DNA of 64,000 bases from Lepus europaeus (taxonomy: Eukaryota; Chordata; Mammalia; Lagomorpha; Leporidae). Each line of letters begins with the position of its first letter. Position 1 is the first letter of the stretch. The DNA is taken from assembly GCF_033115175.1 (NCBI RefSeq), contig NC_084830.1:39873409-39937408 (forward strand). The letters run 5' to 3'. The position numbers and the translations under genes are program-made. This document shows positions 12,498 to 23,879 of the stretch, piece by piece. The notes beneath the pieces were generated by a model. That model ran no database searches and was not told where the DNA came from. It saw only the letters and a list, made by a program, of their open reading frames with translations.

Positions 12498-14315
12498 GCT
12501 CTGAGCTAACAAGAAAGACAGATTTATAGAGTTGAGTGCAGAATAAACTGGTAAATGCCTTGGTAGAGGTGAGAGCAGGTTGCTTGAGATGGTGAGAGGA
12601 AGAAGAGGAAGCCTTCCTGGAGGAGGTGATACTTCATAATAAAGAGCAGGTTAGAGGTAGGCAAGCAAAGAGTTGACTGGGATTTGGGGAACTGGCATGG
12701 AGAGTAATGAAGGGAACAGTCTTGATCAAGGTGGATGGGGGTTAGAGAATGCCTGGGATCTGAAGTCTTTTCTCTCTGGCCTACATGACCAGGGCCATAG
12801 GACACAAACCTGCTGTGATTGTGCATATATATTTGTTTCCCAGAAGAAGAAATATTGGGTCTCATTGGTAGAGACGAGAGACGATGAGGATTGGAACTTC
12901 CACAGCAATATCTGGGTTGGTCAGGAGGTGACAATGAGAAATCTAGGAAATGCAATCATAGGTCTTCATGACTGGTTGGACCTAGAGGGTGGGATGAGAG
13001 AGTGAGAAGATCTCCTCTCTCTGGATTTCTAGCCTCAGATGTATTCCATGGATTGTAACGCCATGAACTGGGATACAAAATACAGCCAAAGGAACAGCTT
13101 TTAGGGCATAAATAAGGATGATTTTTGACCTATTGTGTTTAAGGTACCTGAGCGAAATCCACAAATAGCTATCCTATAGACAGGACAGAATGACAACTCT
13201 GAAGCTTGATGGAGGACTCATCTCATAGAGGTGACACATCAAGCTCAGGTGACTGAGCCTTATTAGATGCCTCCTGCAATGGCATGGATGCCCAAGCATG
13301 GAGATGTGCCGTTTTGGAATGGATACAAATCATGAAAATCATGGTGTGCTTCCGGCATAAGGACAGTCTAATGAATGAGTTTGCTCATGTAATGGCCCAG
13401 GAATATTGAGAGCTCCAAATGGGTGATGCAAACCATTGAGCTTCATGGCCTGGTCCTTTCTGGAAGTGCACATGTCGTGCAAGGCCCACCTCCATCCTGG
13501 AACTGTACCCCCACTCCCACCCCTATGCCATCTTGCTCAAGTTGGGTATCACAGAGATATGAAACACTCAGTTGAAGCATCTTTTGTGGAGAAACAAGAA
13601 ACGGAGACCTGGTCATCTTTCCGGGGGGGAGGAGTTCCTCAGGCTCTGATGCAGTGAGAAAGCAGTAAGGAGTTGGGCTTATTTATTGGGCTTGTATCAC
13701 TGTCATTTCCGGTGGGCTTGGCCGGTTATCTGACATATCAGGCAGGGTTTGCAGCAATGTTTGGGAGCAGCAGGTGCTTTAAGAGGTAGGTTTTTGTCTA
13801 AGCTGCATTCTCTAGTTCTGTTTTACCACTAATAAACTGACACTTTGCTCCCATTAGTTTCAGAATCTACAAGCAGGGTGATTAATTTGCCCCTAATCTG
13901 CAGTCAGGTCATCATTGTGTACTACAGTAAATCACCCCCCACCCCACACATGCTATCATAACCACTCCTCATGCACCTGTTCTCACTCTAACTCAGCTTT
14001 TGTAGCAACAGTTGGAACATTCAAGTCAATCACCCTTCACTGTGTGCTTCTCTTGCTCCACAGTCTTCTAAACCAGAAAGCTCAAACAGCCCCTCTGGGG
14101 TCTTTCCACCTGCCCCAGGGATCCCCTCCATATGGTCTATACCATCTCTCCATCTGCCCCCAAACTGCCATTGCACATTACTCATTTCCTTCAACTTCCC
14201 AGCTCACATTGGGCCATAATTCATGGTTCCTTAGACCTAATCTCAGCCAGAGAGAAAGCAATGTGAATACCTGGGGCAATAGCTGGTGCTTCAGTCAATC
14301 CTCCCCTGGGACATT
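12498..14315. other. Intergenic DNA, no feature recognised
   Basis: Several open frames exist but none has a recognisable domain, exon signals or codon pattern. Confidence 0.5.
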
Positions 14316-14583
14316 TTAAGTTTTAAAATTATTTACTTGAGAGAGCAAGAGTGCACTCCCATCTTCTGGTTCACTCCCCAAATGCCTACAATGGCTGGAG
14401 CAGAAGCTGGGAACTCATACCAGGTCTCCCACTTGGATGACAGGCCCCCAATTACTTTGAGACGTCACCTATGCCCTCCAGGGCCTGCATTGGCAGGATG
14501 CTGGAGTCAGGAGCTGGAACTGGGAATCAAATCCAGAGTCTGATGTGGGATGCCAGCGTCTTAACTGCTGCACCAGTCGCCCA
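14316..14583 (-). mobile_element. Older C-repeat subtype
   Basis: Contains TTCACTCCCCAAATGCCTACAATGG and ends with GCCAGCGTCTTAACTGCTGCACC, the reverse complement of the older subtype head (GGTGCAGCAGTTAAGACGC). Confidence 0.85.
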
Positions 14584-15436
14584 TCTCTATGCTTGTGTTT
14601 TAGCACAGAAAATTGTAAACTTAATTCTCTGTGACCACAGCACAGAGAGATTTCTGAGCAGGGTGGTTCTATGGCCTACACTGTTTTCCCTGATGCTCTT
14701 CCAGGAATAGCCAAAGAAGGGGATTAAAAAGATACTCACAGCTAGGAGCTCTTGGGAGCTGAATTATTCCTTCAAACTGATTGGGTGAGTTCCTAACCTT
14801 TAGTACCTCAGGATATGATTGACTGGACACAGGACCTTTAAAGAGGCAGGTGAATAAGTTAAAATGAAACCCGTAGGATGAGCTCAAACCCACCAGGACT
14901 GTTGTCTTTACGAGCAGAAATTCATACACACAAAGAGACCCAGGATGTGTGTGCATAGATGAGACACCATGTGAGACCACAGCAAGAAGGCAGTGATACG
15001 CAAGCCAAAGAGAAACCAAGCCTGCTGATACTTTGATCTCAGATGTTCAGCTTCCACGAGTGTGAGAAAATAACTTTGTCGCTGAAGTCAGATATTTGGC
15101 AGCATTTTGTTACAGCAGCTCTGGCTTTCTAACTCAGGTGTATAACCCAGAACCTGAGCCAAAAAGCCCTCAGGGACTTGAGGTCAGAAAACTCAGAAAT
15201 TGGTTCCTGCTCACCCTGGAGAATGGATGGGCTTGATGGATGAGAGCAGGGGCTCTCAAACTGGCTATAACACACCTAGTGCAAACAGTCTAAAACTCAA
15301 CAATTAATAGCTAAAGTTATTACATGCTATTATGATTTGAACATGCTGATGGGAGTATCATCTGGAAGGCTTATGAAACTGGATTGTGGAGCCTTACCTC
15401 CAGAGCTTCTGAGTCAATGGGTCTTGGGAGGGGCCT
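14584..15436. other. Intergenic DNA with an old repeat relic
   Basis: The 14800-15140 stretch (GGACACAGGACC, GAAGGCAGTGATACG, TTTGTTACAGCAGCTCTGGC) resembles the 3' part of a common ancient mammalian repeat; I do not name the family. Confidence 0.45.
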
Positions 15437-15450
15437 GAGAATCTGCATTT

Positions 15451-15750
15451 CTTTCTTTCTTTGAGAGGTAGAGTTAGAGAGGGAGATATTCTTCCATTCG
15501 CTGGTTCACTCCCCAAATGGCTACTATGGCTGGAGCTTGGCTGGTCCAAAATGAGGAGCCAGGAGCTTCTTCCATGGTCCCCCATGCAGGTGCAGGGGCC
15601 CAAGGACTTGGGCCATCTTCCACTGCTTTCCCAGGGCATTAGCAGGGAGCTGGATAGGAAGTGGAACAGCCAGGACATGAACCAGCACCCATATGGGATG
15701 TTGGCGCTATGGGCGGAGGCTTAGCCCACTACACCACAGCACCAGCCCCT
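15451..15750 (-). mobile_element. C repeat SINE, first of a three-SINE stack
   Basis: Tail side TTTCTTTCTTTCTTTGAGAGG, head side ACCACAGCACCAGCCCC. It is flanked by target copies GAGAATCTGCATTT (15437) and GAGAATCTGCAATTCT (15751). Confidence 0.95.
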
Positions 15751-15766
15751 GAGAATCTGCAATTCT

Positions 15767-16096
15767 GGCTGGCGCCGTGGCTTTACAGGCTAATCCTCCA
15801 CCTTGCAGCGCCGGCACACCGGGTTCTAGTCCCGGTTGGGGTGCTGGATTTTATCCCGGTTGCCCCTCTTCCAGGCCAGCTCTCTGCTATGGCCCAGGAA
15901 GGCAGTGGAGGATGGCCCAAGTGCTTGGGCCCTGTACCCGCATGGGAGACCAGGAGAAGCACCTGGCTCCTGGCTTCAGATCAGCACGATGCGCCAGCCG
16001 CAGCGGCCATTGGAGGGTGAACCAACGGCAAAAGGAAGACCTTTCTCTCTGTCTCTCTCTCTCTCACTATCCACTCTGCCTGGGGGGAAAAAAAAA
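15767..16096 (+). mobile_element. C repeat SINE, second of the stack
   Basis: Head GGCTGGCGCCGTGGCTTTAC and a short A tail GGGGGGAAAAAAAAA. Flanked by target copies at 15751-15766 and 16097-16110. Confidence 0.96.
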
Positions 16097-16110
16097 GAAT
16101 CTGCAATTCT

Positions 16111-16454
16111 TTTTTTTTTTAATTTTTGACAGGCAGAGGGGACAGTGAGAGACAGAGACAGAGAGAAAGGTCTTCCTTTTGCCGTTGGTTCACCCTCCAA
16201 TGGCCGCCGCGGTAGTGCGCTGCGGCCGGCGCACCGCGCTGTTCCGATGGCAGGAGCCAGGTGCTTATCCTGGTCTCCCATGGGGTGCAGAGCCCAAGCA
16301 CTTGGGCCATCCTCCACTGCACTCCCTGGCCACAGCAGAGAGCTGGCCTGGAAGAGGGGCAACCGGGACAGGATTGGTGCCCCGACCGGGACTAGAACCC
16401 GGTGTGCCGGCGCCGCAAGGCGGAGGATTAGCCTGTTGAGCCATGGCGCCGGCC
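16111..16454 (-). mobile_element. C repeat SINE, third of the stack, inverted
   Basis: T-run and TTTTTGACAGGCAGAG on the left, head GAGCCATGGCGCCGGCC on the right. Flanked by target copies GAATCTGCAATTCT at 16097 and 16455. With the second element it forms a tail-to-tail inverted pair. Confidence 0.96.
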
Positions 16455-16665
16455 AGAATCTGCAATTCTAACAAGCTCTGATGCTGTTGGTTCAGAAACC
16501 ACTCATTAGAAATTAAAACAGTAATTTAAAGGTATTTTTATGTTTCTTTTGAATCAGCATTAATTAGCCCATTATATATTAAAGCAAATCATATCTTTTA
16601 ATGAAAAATAGCTATATTTTTCCCAAACCAAAATGTTTGATGAGAAGAGTGCCATTATTTTGCAG

Positions 16666-16978
16666 GGTTTTTTTTTTTTTAAAGATTTATTTATTCATTT
16701 AAAAGTCAGAGTTACAGAGGAGGGCCAGAGGCAGAGAGAGATGGAGAGAGATCTTCCATCTGCTGGTTCACTCCCCAAATGGCCACAATGCCGGGAGCTT
16801 TTTCCGGGTCTCCCATGTGGGTGCAGGGGCCCAAGCACTCTGGCCACCTTCTGCTGCTTTCTCAGGGCACAAGCAGAGAGCTGATTCAGAAGAGGAGCAG
16901 CCTAGACACAAACCAGCGCCCATATGGGATGTCAGCACCACAGGTGGAGGTTTAATCTATGCCTCAGTGCTGGCCCCA
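16666..16978 (-). mobile_element. C repeat SINE, full length
   Basis: Long T-run then AAAGATTTATTTATTC at left, CAGTGCTGGCCCC at right; short target duplication TTTGCAG at 16659-16665 and 16981-16987. Confidence 0.94.
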
Positions 16979-17342
16979 ACTTTGCAGTTTTTTTTTTTTT
17001 TTAAAAATACTGGTTTAACAGAAAACAGCAGGGTCTCAAATCTGCTTCTACATTCCATCCATTCAACCCCTTGGAAACTCCATCAAACACATGAGAGAAT
17101 GAGAGAAAAACAGCATGTAACCCTTTCCGTGTTATTACGAGAATAATTTTAATGTCACAGTCTTCTTGAAAGTGCCTCAGGGACTCCCAAGTGTCCCTCT
17201 GAAAACAGATGATTGCTGGAATAGGCAAAGGAAAGAGCCCCAAAGAAGAGGCTAGAGAAGTAGGAGAAAAACCAGGAGAGCGCCCTGAACCAGCAGCAGA
17301 ACCTTGGTCAAGGCTGTTACGAAGTTCCACCCACCCAGGCAG

Positions 17343-17415
17343 ACTTTGACTTTCTTTCTCCCTCCCTCCATCCCTCCCTCCCTTCCTTCCTTCCTTCCTC
17401 TCTCTCTCTCTCTTT
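17343..17415. repeat. CCTT/CT pyrimidine microsatellite
   Basis: TCCCTCCC-type units grade into CCTT and then CT repeats, ending next to a C repeat tail. Confidence 0.9.
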
Positions 17416-17448
17416 CTAGATTTATTCATTTATTTGAAAAGCAGCATC

Positions 17449-17480
<32 letters not shown>

Positions 17481-17747
17481 AGAGAGAGCGCTTCCTTCCG
17501 CTGGTTCACTCCCCAAATGTCCACAATGGCTAGAGCTGGGCCAGTCCCAAGCCAGGAACCAGGAGCTTCTTCCAGGTCCCTCACATGGATGCAGGGGCCC
17601 ATGGACTTGGGCCATCTTCTACTGCTTTTCAAGACCACCAGCAGGGAGCTGGATTGGAAGTGGAGCAGCCGGGACTTGAACTGGCACCCATATGGAATTC
17701 TGGCATTGCAGGCAGTGGCTTTACCTGCTCTGCCACAGTGCCAGCCC
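17416..17747 (-). mobile_element. C repeat SINE with expanded GA run
   Basis: Tail side TAGATTTATTCATTTATTTG; a GA microsatellite (17450-17475) has grown within the CT-rich end; head side GCCACAGTGCCAGCCC. Confidence 0.94.
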
Positions 17748-18486
17748 TGACTCTTCCCTCACACGGCTGATGAGCACACTCTGCAGATGCTCACATGTGC
17801 GCACATCTGTGCAGGGAAGTTAAATGATGGCAGGGAGCAAGTGTCCTCAACAGGAGATTAGAAGTCTTCTGCGGCTGAAGCATCTGGTAGTGCTCCCAGA
17901 TTCTTGGACTCTTGATCCTGGTCCTCAGCCCAGGCCTTTGGCCCTCCATCCTCCTCTGAGTCTTTGGTGACCTCTTGGGCTTTGGGATTGCTTGGTTTTC
18001 TTGGAATGCTGGTGCTACTCTTCTCCTTACTGCCTCCTTGCCTTTAGCCTTTGTTCACTCCCTCTTTCCTGATTAGGAAATGACCCTGTCCTGTGCACCC
18101 TTTCAAGACTGAGAAAATTCTTCCCAGGGCCCTCCCTGTAGACTTTCCTCTGTTCCGTTGGCCGTCTCCCGTGCCTGTTGCCTGAAACAAATCCCATGGG
18201 AAGTGACGCTGGTCTCCTGGGGCTGGAAAGAGACGGTGCCTGTCTTGAGGGACACGGCTGCCTGGTGGACAACATTTGGGTTCTTCCGGTGGGGAGGAAG
18301 GTTGGGTGGCAGGCATAGTGGTTGACTGTTGGCAGACAATTTAGCTGGGGTGGGAAATGTTCAGCCTGCAAAGTCATTTATCCTGGTCCTGCCAGGGCAA
18401 TCAAAGGCAGGATTCGAAAGGCAGGAAAACAGACAGCAAGCTAATTTTCAAGCACATCATTTTGTATGGCCTGTGAACAATGTTAT
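17748..18486. other. Intergenic DNA with a possible decayed coding remnant
   Basis: On the minus strand, 17862-18345 gives protein-like text in more than one frame, including a stretch ending ALPDASAAEDF before a TAA at 17862, but with frame changes and stops between segments. I cannot match it to a gene. It could be a processed pseudogene or chance. Confidence 0.25.
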
Positions 18487-18498
18487 AAATATCCAAAT

Positions 18499-18802
18499 TG
18501 GCCGGCGCACGGCTCACTAGGCTAATCCTGAGCCTGCGGCGCTGGCACTCTGGGTTCTAGTCCCGGTTGCCCCTCTTCCAGCCCAGCTCTCTGCTATGGC
18601 CTGGGAAAGCAGTGGAAGATGGCCCAAGTGCTTGGGCCCCTGCACCCGCATGGGAGACCAGGAGGAAGCACCTGGCTCCTGGCTTTGGATCGGCGCGGTG
18701 TGCCGGCCGTAGCAGCCATCTTGGGGGTGAACCAACGGAAAGGAAGACCTTTCTCTCTGTCTCTCTCTCTCACTGTCTAACTCTGCTTGTCAATAAATAA
18801 AT
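18499..18802 (+). mobile_element. C repeat SINE, young subtype
   Basis: Head GGCCGGCGCACGGCTCACTAGG; tail CAATAAATAAAT. Perfect 12-bp target duplication AAATATCCAAAT at 18487-18498 and 18803-18814. Confidence 0.97.
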
Positions 18803-19138
18803 AAATATCCAAATGGCCCTTGGCAGAAAAAAAGGCTCCCCACCACTGCCACAGAAAAAGTCTTACTCCATAACAAGTCTCTCATCATTTCCCTCTCCTG
18901 GACAGCGGCAGGGAAAATCTTTGCTTTGTCTATCCAGCCTCCCATCAGTTATTCTCACTCTCAATGTCATTTGGAAATGGGACACCTCCAACAGGTAGGA
19001 TTAGGATAAAGCACCAGGGGAAGTAAGTTCCTTACATTCAAAGGATCAGTCACAAAGTGCCACTCAGAGGTGTTAACCCAGGAGACCTCCTCTCCTCTTG
19101 TATCACCAGTTTTTCTCGTACATGAAAGCGAATCAGAG

Positions 19139-19471
19139 GGGCTGATGTTGTGTAATGGGGTAAGCTGCTGCCTGTGGTGCTGGCATCCCATATGGGCTCC
19201 AGCTCGAATCCGGCTGCTCCACTTCTGATCCAACCCCCTGCTAATGCACCTGGGAAAGTTGCGTAGGATGGCCCGAGTGCTTGAGCCCCTGAACCCACAT
19301 GGGAGACCTGGATGAAGCTTCTGGCTCCTAAATTTGGCCTGGCCCAGCCCCAACTGTTGCAACCATTTGGGGAGTGAACTAGTGAATGAAAGATCTCTCT
19401 CTTTCTGTGCATTGCCCTCCCTCTCTCTGTAACTTTGCTTTTCAAATAACTAAAAATTATAAAAAGAAAAA
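19139..19471 (+). mobile_element. C repeat SINE, full length
   Basis: Head GGGCTGATGTTGTGTAATGG; A-rich tail. Target duplication AAAGYGAATCAGAG at 19125-19138 and 19472-19485 with one mismatch. Confidence 0.95.
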
Positions 19472-19485
19472 AAAGTGAATCAGAG

Positions 19486-19931
19486 AACCCAGCTCTGTTT
19501 CCAGGGAAGTAGCCCTGTTTACCAGTGCTTGAAGTGGAATGTTATGAAGAAGACTTGTTTTTATGTTTTATGCAAAGTATAAGAAACTTGCACCAATTTC
19601 TCTGCTTACTCAGTGTCTTGTCTGTAATATGTTTACTTCCTGCCTCCCCAAGCATTCTAGCCTGGATGGAAAGTCGTGATCACATGTGGAGCCCCACTCA
19701 CTGCGGGCCCTGTGTAAGTCTGGAACATGTCACTGACAAGCCAGAGCTTCTGGCCAGTGGTTTTCCACAAGCATTTTGTTATCTGTTGATAATCCCTCTG
19801 ATGAAACTTAAGTTCCCTCACGCTGTTTGTTTTCTTTCTTAGGCTTATTACAGTCTGCAGATTCCTGAAGTATTGGTCTATTGGCAAAAACTCAATTGGT
19901 AGGCATTTGTTTCTGAATTGCTATTACTGAC
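19486..19931. other. Intergenic DNA, no feature recognised
   Basis: I see no exon and no clear repeat here. Confidence 0.5.
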
Positions 19932-19944
19932 CACTACCACACTT

Positions 19945-20281
19945 TTTTTTTTTTTTTAAGATTTATTTGTTTACTTGAGAGGCAGAGTTACAGACAGAGA
20001 GAGGTAGAGACAGAGAGAAAGGTCTTCCATCTGCTGGTTCATTCCCCAAATGGCCGCAATGGCTGGAGCTGGGCCGATATGAAACCAGGAGCCAGGAGCT
20101 TCTTCCAGGTCTCCCACATGGGTGCAGGGGCTCAAGCACTTGGGCCATGTTCTACTGCTTTCCCAGGCCATAGCAGAGAGCTGGAGCAGAAGTGGAGCAG
20201 CCAGAACATGAACCGGCACCCATATGTGATGCTGGCATTGCAGGCACACGCTTAACCTACTACACCACAGCACTGGCCCAT
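19945..20281 (-). mobile_element. C repeat SINE, full length
   Basis: T-run then AAGATTTATTTGTTTAC at left and ACCACAGCACTGGCCCA at right; target duplication CACTACYACACTT at 19932 and 20282. Confidence 0.95.
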
Positions 20282-20294
20282 CACTACTACACTT

Positions 20295-20907
20295 CTATTA
20301 TGATAATCATGATTGCACTTCAGCTCACTGGAGGTGTATTGCCACACTGTTCTTTAGCTCCAGGGTTGTGGTCTTTTTTCCACACCAAAGAAGAAAGTGT
20401 CATTCCATGCGAGAACTCTTCATGTACAGAGGCCTCTCCATCTGTCTGTCTGAATGCGGTATAAGGTGTTTGCTCCATGCCCTTTCCTATTCTGCCTGCT
20501 GCAGTTCAGTGCTCCCATAAAAATAAAATGTATGTGTAATTTATAAGTTGATATATCAACAGTTCTCCGGAATACATTAGTGGTTTGCCTGCTTAATTTT
20601 TCACCATCTTCCATAAAAATAACATTTAAGTGTATGTATAAAGGAAATTAAAATTTAATTAAAGAATTCTGTGATCAGTACTCAGAGGCGATACAACATA
20701 TTTGGCAATGAACTTTTCATATCCTTTAGTGTTGTCTAATATTGCATTATTTTGTTTTCCACAAAATATTGCCAAGATGGTAGGAATTACATATGATATG
20801 TCTCCTTATCTTTCATAATATCTAAAACAATGTGTTGAGTACATAAAAGGTGTTGCACAGTGGATGTTGCAGTGAACCAACATTTTAGCTTTGTCTTCAT
20901 ATAAGGT
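20295..20907. other. Intergenic DNA, no feature recognised
   Basis: AT-rich; no exon or named repeat seen. Confidence 0.5.
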
Positions 20908-21215
20908 TTAGGGCATAGAACAGATGGATATGATGCTGCTTTGGATGTTGACATCCCATACTGAGAAGCCTGGTTCAAATCTTGACTCCTCTGCTCCTAG
21001 TGTAACTTCCTGCTAATGCACACCCTGGGAAGCAGTGCATGATGGCTCAAGTACGTGGGTCCCTGCCACTCACAGACTGAGTTCTGGGCTCCTGGTTTCA
21101 GCCCAGCCCAGTCTCAGCTGTTGTGGGCATTTCAGGAGCAAACCAGCAGATGGAAAAATCCCTCTCTGTTTGTTTGTCTCTCTGCCTTTCAAGTGAAAAT
21201 AAATAAGTTTTTTAA
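20908..21215 (+). mobile_element. Older C-repeat subtype, degraded
   Basis: Recognisable as TTCCTGCTAATGCACACCCTGGGAAGCAG and GCCTTTCAAGTGAAAATAAATAAG. The head is hard to read. Confidence 0.85.
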
Positions 21216-21809
21216 AAACCCTATAGAATGCACAGCACGAGAGTGAACCCTGATGTAAACTACGGCTTCTGTTCATAGCGATGTGTCATCACATCAGTGG
21301 TTCATCGGTTGTAAGAGATGTACCGCTCTGCTGGGAGATTTTGACAGTGGGTGAAACTGTGGAACAGGGGTGTATGGGGAAGCTCTAATCTCCCACTCAG
21401 TTTCCCTGTGAATGCGAAACTGCTTTGAAAATTCTAATTTTTTTAAAACAGGACATGATTGGGTGGGTCAGTATGGTGTTGCCTAAGATCCACATGAAAC
21501 CATGACTCTGAGTCATGTCTTGAATGAAGGTTTCCCAGAATTTCCATTGCCCACCTCTTCCCATTGCAAAAACTCTCTTGACTGTGGCGATATACAAAGC
21601 AGATCCTCACAGAATAGCATTTCTGTAAGTACCAAAGAGCATAGGAGCTCAGGGCCTAACAGAAAGCTTCCGACCTTTTGTTCTGGAGAGCCTTGGTATG
21701 TGAGCAGTGCTCACCAGCCTTGGCTTGGGAAACACTTCCAGCTTGTCAGTTATCCTGCTCTACCATCACCCCCCATGTTTATAGCAGAATGTCCCAGGGC
21801 TTCACATGG
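21216..21809. other. Intergenic DNA, no feature recognised
   Basis: No supported exon or repeat. Confidence 0.5.
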
Positions 21810-21825
21810 CGGCTAAGCCCTTATA

Positions 21826-22207
21826 TTTTTTTTATTTATTTATTATTATTTTTTTTTATTTTTTTTATTTTTTTTATTTTTGACAGGCAGAGTGGACAGT
21901 GAGAGAGAGACAGAGAGAAAGGTCTTCCTTTTGCCGTTGGTTCACCCTCCAATGGCCGCCGCGGTAGCGCGCTGCGGCTGGCGCACCGCGCTGATCCGAT
22001 GGCAGGAGCCAGGTGCTTCTCCTGGTCTCCCATGGGGTGCAGGGCCCAAGCACTTGGGCCATCCTCCACTGCACTCCCTGGCCACAGCAGAGAGCTGGCC
22101 TGGAAGAGGGGCAACCGGGACAGGATCGGTGCCCCGACCGGGACTAGAACCCGGTGTGCCGGCGCCGCAAGGCGGAGGATTAGCCTGTTGAGCCACGGCG
22201 CCGGCAA
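21826..22207 (-). mobile_element. C repeat SINE, young, with long T/A tail
   Basis: The tail is an unusually long A-rich run (seen as TTTATTTATTATTATTTTTT...) and the body is close to consensus, ending GAGCCACGGCGCCGGC. A perfect 16-bp target duplication CGGCTAAGCCCTTATA occurs at 21810-21825 and 22208-22223, so this is among the most recent insertions in the window. Confidence 0.98.
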
Positions 22208-22223
22208 CGGCTAAGCCCTTATA

Positions 22224-23169
22224 AATCACATTTCCCCAGCCAGATGGTTACTGTTGATTTCCCTGTCACCCTTGACCATCACTGACTCCCACATGTCTTC
22301 ACTTCACATAAATCCTGCCATTTCTTCTTACTTTGCTATTCATTTTTGTGGTATAAATAAGCTCAGGTTCAGGCTTACTTGGGTGGACTGATGCCATCAG
22401 TGGTTGAGATCTTCAGAGGGTCTGATAGGTGAATTCTTACAATATTTCAACACTGATTCTCTTTATTTGACAGATGTTCTGTATTCGGGGGTCTATATTA
22501 TCCCCGGGAATTGTTGAATCAGAAAAGTCCAATTCACCATGGTTTAAACAATCAGGACATTCATTTCCCCCTTCACATGAGGTTCAGAAGGCTGCTCCTT
22601 GATTAGTTAATGCACCGACTCAACCATATCATTACAGATGCTGATTTTTTTTTCTGTATTTGTGTTCTGCGTTCTTAGGGCTTTGGCTTTGTCCCCATGG
22701 TATCCTTCCCCCCGTAAGGAAAAACTGGTCTAGGAGTCCCTTCTGGTTGCATCGTTGTCTAGAAAAAGAACATCTCTTGCCTTAGCTGCTTCTTAAGAGG
22801 AGAGGAATCTTTCTCAGAAGCCCCCTTTTCACATAGCATTGCCTATTGCAGTCACATATCCTACCCTGAAATAATCCTTGACCAGGGGAACAAGGATAAC
22901 TACAACAGAGTAAGGAGAACCAAGAAGAAACTCCTGGGTCCAGAATAGAATTGCTCAGTGGTGGGCAAGGGTGAGGGAAGAGATACAGGCAGCTAGCTGA
23001 CAGCTTCTGGTTGAGGACATAGAGATGTTAAAGATAGTTTTTGCTTCTCCCTTAGAATGTTGCAGGAGGCTCAAGTAGGCTCATATACCCCCACAGTCTA
23101 TGGAGAGAAGCTAGATATACCTGACCCCTACTCATCACTCATTCACGTTAGGACTATGCATAATACTCT
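22224..23169. other. Intergenic DNA, no feature recognised
   Basis: No supported exon or repeat. Confidence 0.5.
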
Positions 23170-23475
23170 TTTAAAACTTGTAGTTATTTATTTGAAAGAG
23201 TGCTAGAGAGAGGGGAGAGAGAAATCTTCCATCCACTGGTTTACTTCCCAAAATGGCTATGACAGTCAGGTCTGGGCCAAGTGGGAGCCAGGAGCCACAA
23301 GCCCCATCCAGTTCTCTCCCTCATGGGTGGCAGAGGCCCAAGCATTTGAGCCATCATCTGCTGCCTCCCAGGATGCATTAGCAGGAAGCTGGGTAGCCAG
23401 GAATTGAACTGGCACTCCAAAATGGGATGTTGGTGTTGCAAGTGGTGGCAACCACAACACCACCAGAATGACCCC
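23170..23475 (-). mobile_element. Older C-repeat subtype
   Basis: TTTACTTCCCAAAATGGCTATGAC and GATGCATTAGCAGGAAGCTGG mark it as an old minus-strand copy. Confidence 0.85.
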
Positions 23476-23536
23476 TATGCACAACTCTCTTTCTGCACTT
23501 GTGTATGTCCAGTTTCCTTTGCTCAGCAGCGTGCTT

Positions 23537-23868
23537 TTTTTTTTTTTTTAAAGATTTTATTTATTTATTTGAGAGGTAGAGATACATACAGTGAGAGGAA
23601 GAGAGAGAGAAAGGTCCTCCATCTGCTAGTTCACTCCCCAGTTGGCTGCAACGGCCAGAGTTGAGCTGATCCAAAGCCAGGAGCCTCCTCTGGGTCTCCC
23701 ATGCGGGTGCAGGGGCCCAAGCACTTGGGCCGTCCTCCACTGCTTTTCCCAGGCCACAGCAGAGAGCTGGATTGGAAGTAGAGCAGCCAGGACTAGAACC
23801 AGTGCCCATATGGGATGCCAGCGCTGCAGGTGGAGGATTAACCTTCTACGCCACAGCACCGGCCCCAT
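23537..23868 (-). mobile_element. C repeat SINE, full length
   Basis: AAAGATTTTATTTATTTATT at left, GCCACAGCACCGGCCCC at right; target duplication GCAGCGTGCTT at 23526-23536 and 23869-23879. Confidence 0.96.
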
Positions 23869-23879
23869 GCAGCGTGCTT

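Larger units (their letters stand above)
15437..16469. repeat. Four copies of one target site around three SINEs
   Basis: The word AGAATCTGCA(A)TT recurs at 15437, 15751, 16097 and 16455, each exactly at a SINE boundary. This is the pattern expected if each new SINE used the same site and duplicated it. Confidence 0.93.

Noticed and set aside
15461-16474. Many 60-130 codon open frames with similar protein text (GPSAWAP, RPGEAPGSWL, MGCRAQALGPSS)
   Set aside because: All are translations of C-repeat SINEs and recur at every copy in both directions. They are not genes.
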